Source: Phylloscopus collybita (Eukaryota > Chordata > Aves > Passeriformes > Phylloscopidae). Taken from it: 64,000 nt of DNA. A program made the position numbers and the translations under genes. The stretch lies in the NCBI GenBank assembly GCA_027886175.1, contig JAJNNQ010000029.1, positions 2,604,001 through 2,668,000 of the forward strand. Direction: 5' to 3'. This document shows positions 28,561 to 39,072 of this stretch, one piece after another. Positions within the stretch are counted from its first letter, which is position 1; every line of letters starts with the position of its first letter. The notes beneath the pieces are model-generated. The model saw nothing but the letters and a program-made list of their open reading frames with translations, did no database searches and had not been told where the DNA came from.

Positions 28561-31500
28561 ATTTATTCTATACACAGCTGTTAAATGAGACCCTTTGATT
28601 TTAGTTTGAAGCAATCTCAGAGGAAATAGCTTTCTTTTATTTCCTTCCTTGTGTGCAACAATGTTTATATTTTTCCCAGCTGTGGCTGAGACTTTGCTCT
28701 ATGAAACTTTCTAATCCTCTCTGAAAATAGTTACTTTGCTGATGTATCCCTGTGGTTTGTCATAGTGGTTGCAGCTCACTGATTTGCTCTCTTTTCTGCC
28801 CTGTATTTTAACATGTAATTCAGAGCTCATGTGCAGCAGCTCCTTTGTGTAACCATGTTGCATTATAAATTACCTTTTTTGGTTTTTGTAGACAATGTTG
28901 AATTTTCCTTCCCGCAGATATGCTCTTTCATTTTGCTTCAGAAACCTCGGCAATCTCCTTCAGGATAATATATGTCCACTTCATATATCATCTGTCATGG
29001 AACCACTTACTTCATCCTTACTTTGTTTCCTTTGAGTTAGCATCTATCCTTGACTGTCATGGAGGATAATAAATATTTTCATCTTTTCCTTTCTCCTTAT
29101 CCAGATGACTTTTCCTTATATGAGTCTCATATTTCTCAGTATATTTTCCCCAAATCTCTTACAGACTGCTTTTTGCTTTGTTTTCCTGTTGTTGTTCTTT
29201 TCCTTGTTTGTTTGTTTTTCTTTTGAATGACTGTCATTTTCAGTTATTGTCAAACATTTTAGTCTAAAACTGATGGAAATTAGAATAATCTTTCATTTGA
29301 TGTACTGTATTAAAGGAAGAATGTGAGAATTGATCTTTAATCCTCACTACAATATTTACTGGCTCTGTCCTCTAAACTTCAAGTCTTTTAAACATCTCAG
29401 TAGTTATTTCATTAGAATGTCATAATGTATATTTATTTATACATATACAGTTTTGTGCATGTGTATATCAATTTACACAGATTGGTGTGGGGAGATACTG
29501 AGCAACATTAATACATGGTGATATTTTCAATTGTGTCTTTTAAGTGTGAACTTTTTCCTGAGCTGAAAAGCTGAAAGAGTCATTTAATACTGGCTAAATA
29601 TTATCCATTTCTTACAAGCAGAAAAATCTGTGTTCAGTACCACAGAGGAAATTACTTTTTTTTTTTTTTCTTGGTTGGTTGAAAGGTTTTTTTGTTACAA
29701 CCACTTCTACAGGAGATTTTCAGAAACAGATATTACCTAGGAATGATTTAAATAATAATTAGCAGCAATATAGTTTTTCCTTGAGTAAAAATACCATTTA
29801 GTCTTAAGTATTTACATATTTCAGAAATTTACTTTGAAATTCCTGCACATTTCTAAAAAAAGTCTAATTTCTATCATAATTCATTAAATTCATTTTTAGA
29901 AGTATTTTAAATGTTTGCCTATAACAATGTTAGTAATATGAAATATTTGTAATGTATATAGAATATACATTTATGTAAGTATATAGAATACTATGTGAAG
30001 CATCTGTTAGGTATATAGAATTACACTTATGTGTAAGAATATTCTATATAATACCAATAAAACATACAATATATATAAATAATACTTAAAAATTAAATAA
30101 TAAAACATATGATTATACAAATATATGTATATGTAGGTGTGCATATTTATTTACTATATATATAATTTCCTAATACTTGTAACAACTGTCCTGTCTGTAA
30201 ACCAAAACTTATGATTTAGGAGCAAAGGACTTTGTGCATGGGTTTGTGTTCCCGTGTATTATATTGGGTACCAGTAATGCTGCCTCTGATGCTTCATCAG
30301 TGGCTTGCCCTATTCAGACGGCTCTCAGTCTCCTAAATCCTCAGCTGTGCAGCTCCTCTCACTGTGTCAGTTTTTTTCCTCTATTTTCCAGTGCTGGTTT
30401 ACTCAAATAACTGAATGTTCATTCAGGTGTGGTCCATACTTCTGAAGGCATAGGCATTTTCTTAGCAGTTTGAGTGAATTCATTAGAAAACTGAAGCAGA
30501 GAAGAACACATCTGTGACTGCAAGAAGGAACAAACATAAGCTACTTGATAGTCATTCCCTTTAAATTTCATATACATTTTAAAAGAATTTTGCAAATACT
30601 TTTAAAGATTTTAATATTTTTAAATAAAGTAAGATGAAAGTGATTTAAAAAGGCATGTTTAGTTCTATTGAAAAAGAGTCTTATAGCACCTAACAGATAT
30701 CTTGAAAATTAACTGAGTAGAAGGATTCAGCTAAAACTACAACATTTTTCTGGGTACTTTTCTGCATCAAGGTGATGCTAGGTGTAGAAGTAGGCAAGTT
30801 CATAACTTCTTCATACCTGTATAGCAATTACCTGTGTATGTTTTCCATTTCTTTGCAAAACAGGTTTGAGAAGAGAACTCCAGCGGTGACTCGCCTCTCA
30901 AAGCTGTTTTACAAGCTAGAGATTTAATAAATGTAATTTGTTCTCTTTAATAAGTAGAAAAGAAGTTTAAGGCATGGTGTGACCAGCAGCTACCAGCAAG
31001 CACATGAGGAACAAATTTCTCACAGCTTCTTAATCTAGGAAAAGAGGACACAATAAGATCTGCTGCTTGGAAGATGAAACTAAGGGATGAAAATTCAAGT
31101 ACAGAAAAGAATGTTTTCCAGTTTATCACTATAATGGCTTATCTGTGAACCTGCTAGAATCTCCATTGCCCGAGGCTTTAAATTGAGACTAGTTGTCATT
31201 AGAAAAGTGCAAGAGTTCAAATGATGAGTGTTAAGAGGCACATTATTGGACTGGATAACACATGCATCATACTAATGGTCGTGTTCCTACACATGCTTAA
31301 AAATACATGACATGAAGGAAGACACATAAGGAGAGAAGCTGCTATAATTAAATTAGTTCATATATTTGTCAAATTAATGGCAAAATATTTATATGCAAAT
31401 ATAGGAATGCAACTTAATAGTCTGCAAACTTTAAACGCATTGGCAAAATACTTATTCCTATTTACACATCTCCAAAATGTGTAAGTCATTTAGAACATGA

Positions 31501-32204
31501 ACACATTTCTAATACACAAAAAATGTGGAGCAAAGCAAGGACAAAAGTTGTACTAATTATGATAAGTTTCTTCCACAGTAATCCAAAGTTCTTTAAAGAA
31601 AACTATGACTGATGGGAACATATCAGTCTCCAATTCATAACAGTTTTGAATTTATTACTCAAAGTCTATCTTGTGACAGAAATTTCAAAAATTGCAAAAG
31701 TCAAAAGAAAGATCTTCATGGAATTAAATTGTAATGCTGCTGTAGCTGTTTCTTCCTTATTATATATTCTTATTTTTCTACAGTGTAGAAAATTAATTCT
31801 TTGAGAGGCAAAATAAGGAAAAAGATGGATCTCTCTATATTGTTTTTGCTTTTTGATTTTGATATAATCTCTTTACAAATAACAGTGTTGCTCTTATTGT
31901 TAGGGAGCTAGAAGTTATGGCACTTTTCAGTAAATTAGTTGAGTATGTATTTAATTTGAAACATTTGAAATTATTTAATTGTTGGATTATTTGTACATTT
32001 TATACAGATAAATATAGCTAAATACATTTGATTTTAATGGAAAAATGTAGACTGATGGAGATAATTAGAACTGGAGAGATAGAAATTACATGGAAGACAA
32101 ATATCCAAGTTTTTTAGTAGTTGAAATTCTTATCTAAAGTTATTGGTTTCTTATTTCTCAGTTAGTTTTTTATCTGAACACCATTCAAGGTAAATCAATA
32201 GTTT
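28561..32204. other. Unique AT-rich DNA with TA-rich segment
   Basis: No gene seen. About 29940-30175 is very TA-rich with repeated TATAGAAT and ATATAT motifs. Other parts look unique. Confidence 0.5.
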
Positions 32205-32470
32205 CTTAGCACAATTTTTTTTGTACTGTTGGATGATCTGGCACCAATACCTGAAGTTGACAGCCAAAATCTGCAGCTTCAAAGTGTTCCTCTGCCTCCA
32301 GAGAGTCAGCTGGAACAGAGGAACAGCTCACAGGGCTGTGGACAGGTTCTTCTGTGGACACCAGAGACAGTGCTGGGAGCCCCATCTTGCCCGTCTGCCT
32401 ATGACACATATCCCCAGAGCCAGATCTCTCAGTTTCACCATTTTAGAGATTTAGAGTGTAAGTGAGGAAG
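32205..32470 (+). other. GC-rich island with open frame and splice donor; candidate exon or old repeat
   Basis: This stretch of about 260 bp is clearly richer in G+C than its surroundings and holds overlapping open frames on both strands. The plus frame is open from at least 32229, where it begins with TTG (no ATG), to 32465 and reads as a Pro/Gln/Ser-rich peptide without recognised domains. It ends at a strong donor-like GTAAGTGAGG at 32458. A T8 run just before (32213-32222) could be a polypyrimidine tract, but no well-placed acceptor AG follows closely. On the minus strand, CAGGTATTG near 32250 is also donor-like. It may be an exon of an unrecognised gene or non-coding RNA, or an old repeat piece. 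Confidence 0.35.
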
Positions 32471-33522
32471 AATTTCTCTACTCTAACAATTGCCAAAGAA
32501 CCAAGTAACTCAATGCAGGAGGCCAGATGGCTCTATTCCTCACCACCATACTGAGTTTCCCATTTAATTAGAAAATTTCTGTTTGAGCAATTCCATATGG
32601 AATTCTTACAAACTTCCAGTTAAACCTATGCAGGTGCGCACCAGCTTTGACAGGCTCAGAGCTTAAATCAAACACGGATGTTGTGATAAGACAAGACAAA
32701 TTGGGGAAAATAAGCTCTAGGAGAATAAGACTACAATGTTGTACAAAACTCTGTAAAATATTGTTTCTTCATATTTAAGGCTTAAATATATATTTAATAT
32801 CTGTAATTATAAACTAAACCCAAATTCGGTTTAAAATACCTTTTAAAAAAATAAGTTCACTTTGAACTCAATAGGAATAGATAATCAAAGCAATTACGAA
32901 TCTAGTGTGAACAGGGGGCACTTAACTAGAAATTATAATAACTTTTAATATAAAGACAAAGGGTCTTATCATCTGATTTAAAGATCACAATGAGGTTTAT
33001 CTCTATGATGATGAAATTAATATTAAATTATATAGGCTCATTATTTCAGCTCATGTAATGAAAACTTTTCTTTATTACAGAACTATTAAATGTAATTCCA
33101 TTTAATTTGCCTGACTGGTAATGTCTTCCCACAGGACACTCTAAACAAAAGCTAGGAAATCAAATCAGTTTTATGCTAGCTTATAGCTGAGTGAGTTACA
33201 CAGAGAGTTACATTTATGGCTAAGAATGTTGGAATTCAAGAATAATATTTGCAAACTAGGAGGCACACAATCCTACACAGATGCAAAACCAGCTATGAAG
33301 ATAACAGAGCATCTCAAAATGAACTACAGAAATGTTAAAGTCACTTTAAAAGAAAGTCAGTCTGGAAAATTTAGAACATGTGGTCTGACTAAACATTCTT
33401 CAAAACTGCTTTTTAACAGTTTTCATGCCTGACCTGAGTGTGAAGACACAACCTCATCAAAACAGCTAACCTTTTTTCTTAAAGCCAAATTAAAGACAAT
33501 GTTCTAAAATTTTATAATTTCA
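32471..33522. other. Unique AT-rich DNA, no gene seen
   Basis: No coding signal or recognised repeat. Confidence 0.5.
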
Positions 33523-33682
33523 GTTTGTTTTGGTGGGGGTTTTTTTGTTTTTTTGTTTGTTTGGTTTTGGTTTTGTTTGCTTGTTTGTTTGTCTGTTTTG
33601 TGGGGTTTTGTTTTTGTTTTTTGTGGATTTTGGGGTGTTTGTTTGTTTGTTTGTTGTTGGTTTGGTTTGGTTTGGTTTTTTT
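33523..33682. repeat. T/G low-complexity tract, (TTTG)n-like
   Basis: Irregular TTTG, TTTTG and GGTTT units with almost no A or C. The Lys/Asn/Gln/Pro-rich minus-strand open frames here are repeat artefacts. Confidence 0.9.
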
Positions 33683-35191
33683 TGATAACCACATCAGGAA
33701 CTAATCTACTAAAGAAATGCAAGAGGTAGCCAATCCACATCTGTACTCAACTCTGTCTTTTGACAGCACTGGACATCTGTTCCTTTCTCAGAGCAAAACG
33801 GGGGAGAAAAAAAACAACAAGTGACTGCAGCTCAAAAATGAGATAAAGACATCTACCTACTCTTTTACACTCCAAAAGAAACTTAAGAACACTAAACTTT
33901 TTAAAACTGAATTCTAAATATAATAAAGAATGACATAGCGTGATGGAAGTTGCATCTCATGACTATAGTAAAAAAATTATTTTGCACCTTAAGCAGATAT
34001 TCTATGTATTTTTGTTTACGGGCACATTGAAATTTTTCTAGAGGACAACATTTCCTTATGGAAATCCATGAGGATTTATTAGTATATGTGCAACTAATTT
34101 AATTTTAACTCATACTGGTTTATGGAGTTATAAAAGATTTTCAACATGACAAGACTGGAAGAAAATTAAAGTCCAATTTATTTGGGGGTTTTGCATGTGG
34201 AATTAAATCAAAGTATGTGTTTCTTTGTACAATAAATAAATGAAAATATTTATAATTTAAAGATTGATTCTTTAAGATTCTTTTATATAAAATAAGAACT
34301 AAGCTTCACAAGTTTTTCCCTAATTTATCATAAAGTACGTTGTTTACATTATATTAACTAACCTAATAAAAATTTCTAGTACATATATTGATAATAGGGT
34401 TAAACTGAAAATCTTATTTGCCTTTAATTTCTGTATTCTCTTCAAAGAAAACAATGTTTTGAGAAGTTTATTCCCCCTTCCCTTAAGAATATACTCCTTT
34501 GAGAATGCTTGGAGCACTAGTTACCGTTGAATTTACATGCTTGAAGTTTTGTCTTAAAAATCCATTTTTCCACTGAAATATTTATTTCTACAACAAACTA
34601 TCATTATGAATACTGGACAGCTCTTTCATATGAAGTTCTGTTCAGAGAATATCCACGGGAAGTTTGTTTATAGACTGCATTAGTTTAGCAAGTGACTTGA
34701 GAATGGAAAAACCCAGTCCTGGCACAAGAACATCACGATATTTTGTACTAGGTACAATACATCTTGCTAATAGTCAAACAGTACATTCTGGAGAAGGCAC
34801 TCCTAAATGCACCTGTCCTATGGAAATGGATATACTGCTCTGCTAAGGTTTCTCTTCCCTTCTTTCTAAGGTTTTTAGGATTGATTTGTTTTCAATGTTC
34901 TACATAAAAGGAAGATTGAACAATAAATTTATCAGATACATTTGCTTGCATGACTTGTTTTGGAGGTTGCCTCACTTACTTTGTTTAAATACACAATGAA
35001 ATGAATACTTGAGAGTCAAAAATATGTTTACCATTACATGAAAATACAAATATGAAGCTTACCAACACTGTACAGAGAACGTCAAGCATTTTTCCCTGTC
35101 TTCTGTTTTGTTCAAATTTAAAAAATTATATGTAAATGTCTTGACCCTTTCTTTTTCTCTCTGAACCTGGAAGAAGTGTGTTTTCTTTTAT
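33683..35191. other. Unique AT-rich DNA, no gene seen
   Basis: Flanking DNA of the provirus. No coding signal or recognised repeat. Confidence 0.5.
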
Positions 35192-35196
35192 TTCTC
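35192..35196. repeat. Target-site duplication, left copy (TTCTC)
   Basis: TTCTC directly abuts the TG of the left LTR and is repeated exactly at 41596-41600 after the CA of the right LTR. Five bases is the size expected for ERV-L-type integrases. It shows that both LTRs came from a single insertion. Confidence 0.9.
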
Positions 35197-35245
35197 TGTG
35201 CTGGTTTGAAAGCAAAACCAGTGAGACTCCCAGTCAGAGATACAA

Positions 35246-35251
35246 TTTAAT
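35246..35251 (-). promoter_or_regulatory. Likely polyadenylation signal (ATTAAA) in the 3' LTR
   Basis: On the minus strand this reads ATTAAA, 49 nt before the LTR end. No AATAAA was found on the minus strand of either LTR. The position fits 3' end formation with a short U5. Function is inferred. Confidence 0.5.
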
Positions 35252-35542
35252 AGAAGAAGAGAGGAAAAAAAGGTGAAATAAATGGAATGATACAACCTAA
35301 CACCCTGTTGGTCAGGGTGTTTGAAGCAGTCCGGAAATCCTCCTGGAGAGGTAGATGTGGTTCCACTGGAGTAGAGATGATCCTAGGAGAGAAGGGTCCA
35401 GGGATGATGAGAAGGGTCCAGTCTTCCTCCAGGAATCCAGATGAGATGCTCTTGTCAAAGCAGTGATTCCTGTAGAAACGTCTGGTAGCTCTTGTCTCCT
35501 CTGAGAGTTCAGTGGATAGAAGCTGCTCGTGAGGTCTCAAAC

Positions 35543-35559
35543 CCTAGATTATATCCAGG
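35543..35559 (-). promoter_or_regulatory. TATA-containing palindrome in the 3' LTR, damaged
   Basis: Equivalent of the 5' LTR palindrome at 41347-41363, but with one base change that breaks the symmetry. The TATAAT core is intact. Confidence 0.5.
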
Positions 35560-35793
35560 TGGGAATGCTTGGCTCCTCCCCCTGGGCAGAGCATCTCACA
35601 ATGGTATGATTTCATCCTATCAGTCATGCAATGGGTCCTTGATGGCCCATTAAGCAGAGATAACTTCTTCTGGGAAGGCATTGTTGGGCTCGTTAACAGA
35701 AGATAAGGAGAACACTGCCCCACCTTGGGTCCAACGGCTCATGGGGATAGAATACACACCTTGGGCACAATTTTACATTGTAACCTAGGACAT

Positions 35794-35811
35794 AATCCAC
35801 CCCTTATTCTA
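35794..35811 (-). promoter_or_regulatory. Polypurine tract, plus-strand primer site
   Basis: On the minus strand the bases just before the 3' LTR include AGAATAAGGGGTGGA followed by TTA and the LTR's TGT. A purine-rich stretch in this position normally primes plus-strand DNA synthesis in retroviruses. A short T-rich stretch sits between it and the LTR. Confidence 0.7.
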
Positions 35812-35891
35812 TCACCATCTACATCATACGGTCTCACAGATACATACATATACATACATATATACACAGAATAAAACCCTACACGCTAATT

Positions 35892-36578
35892 TTAGTTCTC
35901 ACTCAAAATTGAGTCTCCTTGTGGTACACAACAGGTTACTCCATCTTTTTGCATTACCCGCCAAGTGTAACCAGGTCCTTGAGCAAAAACAATCCCACAG
36001 ATGGGTCTGCCTTTGCCTGAGGTGGGATTAATCCAAACAGTCTTTCCTAAAATCCCTTTCAGGTGTACCACAGGGACTTTATCTCCATCCACTGTGTGCA
36101 AGGGTTGAGACTGGGCCGGACCAGCTCGATTGATGGAGCCTCGGGTGTTTACCATCCAGGTGGCTTTGGCTAAGTTTATGTCCCAGTTCTTGAAGGTTCC
36201 TCCGCCAAGTGCCTTCAGGGTAGTCTTTAATAGTCCATTGCACCGTTCAACTTTCCCGGCAGCTGGAGCATGATAAGGAATGTGGTATATCCATTCAATA
36301 CCATGTTCTTTGGCCCAGGTGTTTATAAGGCTGTTCTTGAAATGAGTCCCATTGTCGATTCTCTCCGGGGTGCCGTGTCTCCACAGGGCTTGTTTTTCCA
36401 GGCCCAGGATGGTGTTCCGGGCAGTGGCATGAGGCACAGGATAGGTCTCCAGCCAACCTGTGGTTGCTTCTACCATGGTCAGCACGTAGCGTTTGCCTTG
36501 CCGGGTCTGGGGAAGGGTGATGTAGTCAATTTGCCAGGCTTCCCATACCTGTACTTCAACCATCGTCCACCGTACCAC
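35892..36578 (-). CDS. pol: Integrase catalytic core and C-terminus (ERV-L-like pol, separate frame)
   Basis: Joins viral DNA ends to host DNA. The 228-codon frame holds the D,D-35-E triad: D18 (WQIDYI), D75 (DNGTHF) and E111 (GKVERCNG), with 35 residues between the last two. A C-terminal domain follows, ending about 100 nt before the 3' LTR. The listed Met is not a real start. The integrase zinc domain lies upstream in the RT frame, and the frames part at a run of three bases at 36542-36544 (GGG on the coding strand), where one base appears lost. The first codons before about residue 13 are therefore out-of-frame readthrough. The core is otherwise free of stops. The 5-bp target duplication agrees with this integrase class. 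Confidence 0.92.
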   Translation of the reverse strand: MVRWTMVEVQVWEAWQIDYITLPQTRQGKRYVLTMVEATTGWLETYPVPHATARNTILGLEKQALWRHGTPERIDNGTHFKNSLINTWAKEHGIEWIYHIPYHAPAAGKVERCNGLLKTTLKALGGGTFKNWDINLAKATWMVNTRGSINRAGPAQSQPLHTVDGDKVPVVHLKGILGKTVWINPTSGKGRPICGIVFAQGPGYTWRVMQKDGVTCCVPQGDSILSEN

Positions 36579-38626
36579 AGAGGCTTCACCCGCTTGGCCT
36601 GTTTGATTGCAGCACAGGTCTCACAGTCATGGATGACCTGTGAGATGCTGTCCATAGTAAGGTCCACCCCTTGGTCATGGGCCCATCGGTATGTTGCATC
36701 TCTTCCCTGATGACCAGAGGCATCATGGGCCCAACGAGCTAGGAATAATTCTCCCTTGTGCTGCCAGTCTAGATCCACCTGTGATGCTTTCACCTTGGCA
36801 GCTTTGTCTACCTGCTCATTGTTGTGATGCTCCTCATTAGCCCGGCTCTTGGGTACGTGCGCATCCACGTGTCGAACTTTCACGGTTAGCTTCTCTACTC
36901 GGGTGGCAATGTCCTGCCAGATCTCAGCAGCCCAGATGGGTTTCCCTCTGCACTGCCAGTTGACCTTTTTCCAGCGATTCAGCCATCCCCACAGGGCATT
37001 AGCTACCATCCATGAGTCGGTGTAGAGATAGAGCCTCGGCCACTTCTCCCGTTCAGCAATATCCAAAGCCAGCTGTACAGCTTTAAGCTCTGGCATTTGA
37101 CTCGATCCACCTTGTCCCTCGGTAGCTTGTGCAACTCGTCGTGTGGGGCTCCATACTGCACCTTTCCATTTCCTGTCAGTGCCTATAATTTGGCAGGAAC
37201 CATCAGTGAAGAGGGCATGTCGTTTTTTAGTCTCCGGTAGCTCATTATATGGTGGGGCCTCCTCAGCACGTGTCACTTGCTCTTCTTCTTCAGAGGATAA
37301 TCCAAAAGTCTCACCTTCAGGCCAGTTTGTTATAACTTCCAGAATCCCAGGGCGATTTGGGTTCCCAATATGGGCGCACTGCGTAATGAGGGCAATCCAT
37401 TTGCTCCAAGTAGTGTCGGTGGCATGATGCGTGGAAGGAACCTTTCCCTTAAACATCCACCCCAGCACTGGCAGTCGGGTTGCCAGAAGCAGCTGCGTTT
37501 CCGTGCCAATTACTTCTGAAGCGGCTTGAACTCCTTCATAGGCGGCCAAGATTTCCTTCTCCGTGGGCGTGTAGTTGGCCTCGGACCCTCTGTAGCTTCG
37601 ACTCCAGAATCCCAGTGGTCGACCCCGAGTCTCACCAGGCACCTTTTGCCAAAGGCTCCAGGACAGGCCATTGTTCCTGGCTGCTGAGTACAGCACATTC
37701 TTCACATCTGGTCCTGTCCTCACTGGGCCAAGGGCTACCGCATGAGCGATCTCCTGCTTGATCTGGGCAAAGACTTGTTGCTGTTCTGGGCCCCAGTGGA
37801 AATCGTTCTTCTTGCGGGTAACCAGGGAGAGAGGACTCACAATCTGGCTGTACTCAGGAATGTGCATTCTCCAAAAGCCTATGGCACCTAGGAAAGCTTG
37901 TGTTTCCTTCTTGCTGGTTGGTGGAGACATTGCAGTGAACTTGTTGATTACTTCTGAGGGTATCTGGCGACGTCCATCTTGCCACTTGACTCCCAGGAAC
38001 TGGATTTCTCGAGCCGGTCCCTTAACCTTACTTCGCTTAATGGCAAAACTAGCTTTCAGTAGAATCTGGATAATCTTCTCTCCTTTCTTGAAAACTTCCA
38101 CTTCTGTGTTCCCCCACACAATAATGTCATCAATATACTGGAGATGTTCAGGAGCCTTGCCTTTTTCCAGTGCAGTCTGGATTAGTCCATGGCAGATAGT
38201 GGGACTGTGCTTCCACCCCTGGGGCAGCCGATTCCAGGTGTACTGCACGCCCCTCCAGGTGAAAGTAAACTGGGGTCTGCACTCTGCTGCCACAGGAATG
38301 GAGAAGAAGGCATTGGCAATGTCGATGGTCGCGTACCACTTTGCTGCCTTGGACTCCAGCTCATACTGCAACTCCAACATGTCTGGCACAGCAGCACTCA
38401 GTGGTGGCATGACCTCATTCAGACCACGGTAATCCACTGTCAGTCTCCATTCCCCACTGAGCTTACGCACAGGCCAGATGGGGCTGTTGAAAGGTGAATG
38501 AGCCTTGCTGGCCACCCCTTGGCTCTCCAGTTTACAAATCATCTCATGGATCGGGGTCACAGAGTCTCTGTCAGTGCGGTACTGCCGACGGTGCACTGTT
38601 GCTGTGGCAATTGGTACTTGTTGTTC
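36479..38626 (-). CDS. pol: Reverse transcriptase, RNase H and integrase zinc domain (ERV-L-like pol)
   Basis: The frame opens after a TAA at 38627-38629; the first Met is at 38596, and residues are numbered from it. The RT fingers/palm begin near residue 35. D92 (TIDIANAFF) and YIDD at 154-157 supply the catalytic aspartates, and LPQG is at 124-127. A connection domain follows. RNase H carries D465 (FTDGS), E503 (PELKA), D527 (YTDSW) and D598. The integrase zinc finger has H624, H629, C658 and C661. Beyond about residue 684 the frame is wrong because of the single-base change near 36542-36544, so the last ~20 residues are not genuine. The frame overlaps the protease frame at 38557-38626 and would need a -1 shift or reflects a lost base. 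Block order and sequence fit ERV-L. It lacks internal stops over about 680 codons, which argues for recent activity. Confidence 0.95.
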   Translation of the reverse strand, partial: EQQVPIATATVHRRQYRTDRDSVTPIHEMICKLESQGVASKAHSPFNSPIWPVRKLSGEWRLTVDYRGLNEVMPPLSAAVPDMLELQYELESKAAKWYATIDIANAFFSIPVAAECRPQFTFTWRGVQYTWNRLPQGWKHSPTICHGLIQTALEKGKAPEHLQYIDDIIVWGNTEVEVFKKGEKIIQILLKASFAIKRSKVKGPAREIQFLGVKWQDGRRQIPSEVINKFTAMSPPTSKKETQAFLGAIGFWRMHIPEYSQIVSPLSLVTRKKNDFHWGPEQQQVFAQIKQEIAHAVALGPVRTGPDVKNVLYSAARNNGLSWSLWQKVPGETRGRPLGFWSRSYRGSEANYTPTEKEILAAYEGVQAASEVIGTETQLLLATRLPVLGWMFKGKVPSTHHATDTTWSKWIALITQCAHIGNPNRPGILEVITNWPEGETFGLSSEEEEQVTRAEEAPPYNELPETKKRHALFTDGSCQIIGTDRKWKGAVWSPTRRVAQATEGQGGSSQMPELKAVQLALDIAEREKWPRLYLYTDSWMVANALWGWLNRWKKVNWQCRGKPIWAAEIWQDIATRVEKLTVKVRHVDAHVPKSRANEEHHNNEQVDKAAKVKASQVDLDWQHKGELFLARWAHDASGHQGRDATYRWAHDQGVDLTMDSISQVIHDCETCAAIKQAKRVKPLWYGGRWLKYRYGKPGKLTTSPFPRPGKANATC

Positions 38627-39069
38627 TTAACTCTCAGCAGTCCCACAGCAAAGGGGTCATCTGAGAGGCCAGGCAAGGTATTCAATTGTCTGATGCCTTC
38701 TGTCTCTACAGCAGCTATCCCAAAAGCCCAGCGATATCCTTTTGGGTCTTTGAAATATCCATTTCTGAGAAAATCTATGCCAAGGATGCACGGGGCCTCT
38801 GGGCCAGTCACAATGGGGTGTTTTTGCCACCCGTTCCCAGTTAAACTCACTTCGGCCTCCACTACAGTCAGCTGCTGGGACCCTCCTGTCACTCCAGAAA
38901 TAGAAACAGATTCTGTTCCTACGTACCTTGATGGCATCAGGGTACATTGAGAGCCAGTGTCAATCAAAGCCGTGTACTCTTGTGGGTCAGATGTGCCAGG
39001 CCATCGGATCCACACAGTCCAATAGATCCGATTGTCCCTTTCCTCTACCTGGCTAGAGGCAGGGCCCCT
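38557..39069 (-). CDS. pro: Retroviral aspartic protease (pro)
   Basis: Cleaves the Gag and Pol polyproteins as a homodimer. The frame follows directly, in phase, after the UAG at 39070-39072 that ends the second gag frame; the first Met is at 39015. Counting from it, the catalytic motif is D19-T20-G21-S22 (ALIDTGS) and the conserved ILGIDF is at 77-82. Length and motif spacing fit a retroviral protease monomer. The frame ends at 38557 after running into sequence that belongs to the RT frame, so its last ~22 residues are probably not genuine. Readthrough of the UAG would fuse it to Gag; whether that was the original design or the UAG is a mutation cannot be told from one copy. Confidence 0.88.
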   Translation of the reverse strand, partial: RGPASSQVEERDNRIYWTVWIRWPGTSDPQEYTALIDTGSQCTLMPSRYVGTESVSISGVTGGSQQLTVVEAEVSLTGNGWQKHPIVTGPEAPCILGIDFLRNGYFKDPKGYRWAFGIAAVETEGIRQLNTLPGLSDDPFAVGLLRVKNNKYQLPQQQCTVGSTALTETL

Positions 39070-39072
39070 CTA
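39054..39072 (-). promoter_or_regulatory. UAG stop inside a 6-bp hairpin at the gag/pro junction
   Basis: The gag frame ends in TAG (39070-39072) and the same frame is open again immediately after, running into protease. TAGAGG and CCTCTA form a perfect 6-bp stem (39067-39072 with 39054-39059) with a 7-nt loop. Gammaretroviruses use UAG readthrough at this junction, so this may be functional, but it could equally be a chance stop. The stem includes the stop itself and would be melted by the ribosome. Confidence 0.4.

Larger units (their letters stand above)
35197..35792 (-). repeat. 3' LTR of the provirus (596 bp)
   Basis: It runs TG...CA in both orientations. Compared by eye with the other LTR it shows about eight substitutions, one single-G indel and one replaced block (35240-35249 here against 24 nt in the other copy). 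Most substitutions are transitions. This copy carries ATTAAA on the minus strand at 35246-35251, a usable polyadenylation hexamer, which the 5' LTR lacks. Confidence 0.95.

Noticed and set aside
33504..33740. Lys/Asn/Gln/Pro-rich minus-strand open frames
   Set aside because: Artefact of the T/G low-complexity tract.
37758..38950. Plus-strand open frames of 102-224 codons opposite pol and pro
   Set aside because: Antisense shadows of a GC-richer coding region; the minus strand carries the catalytic motifs.
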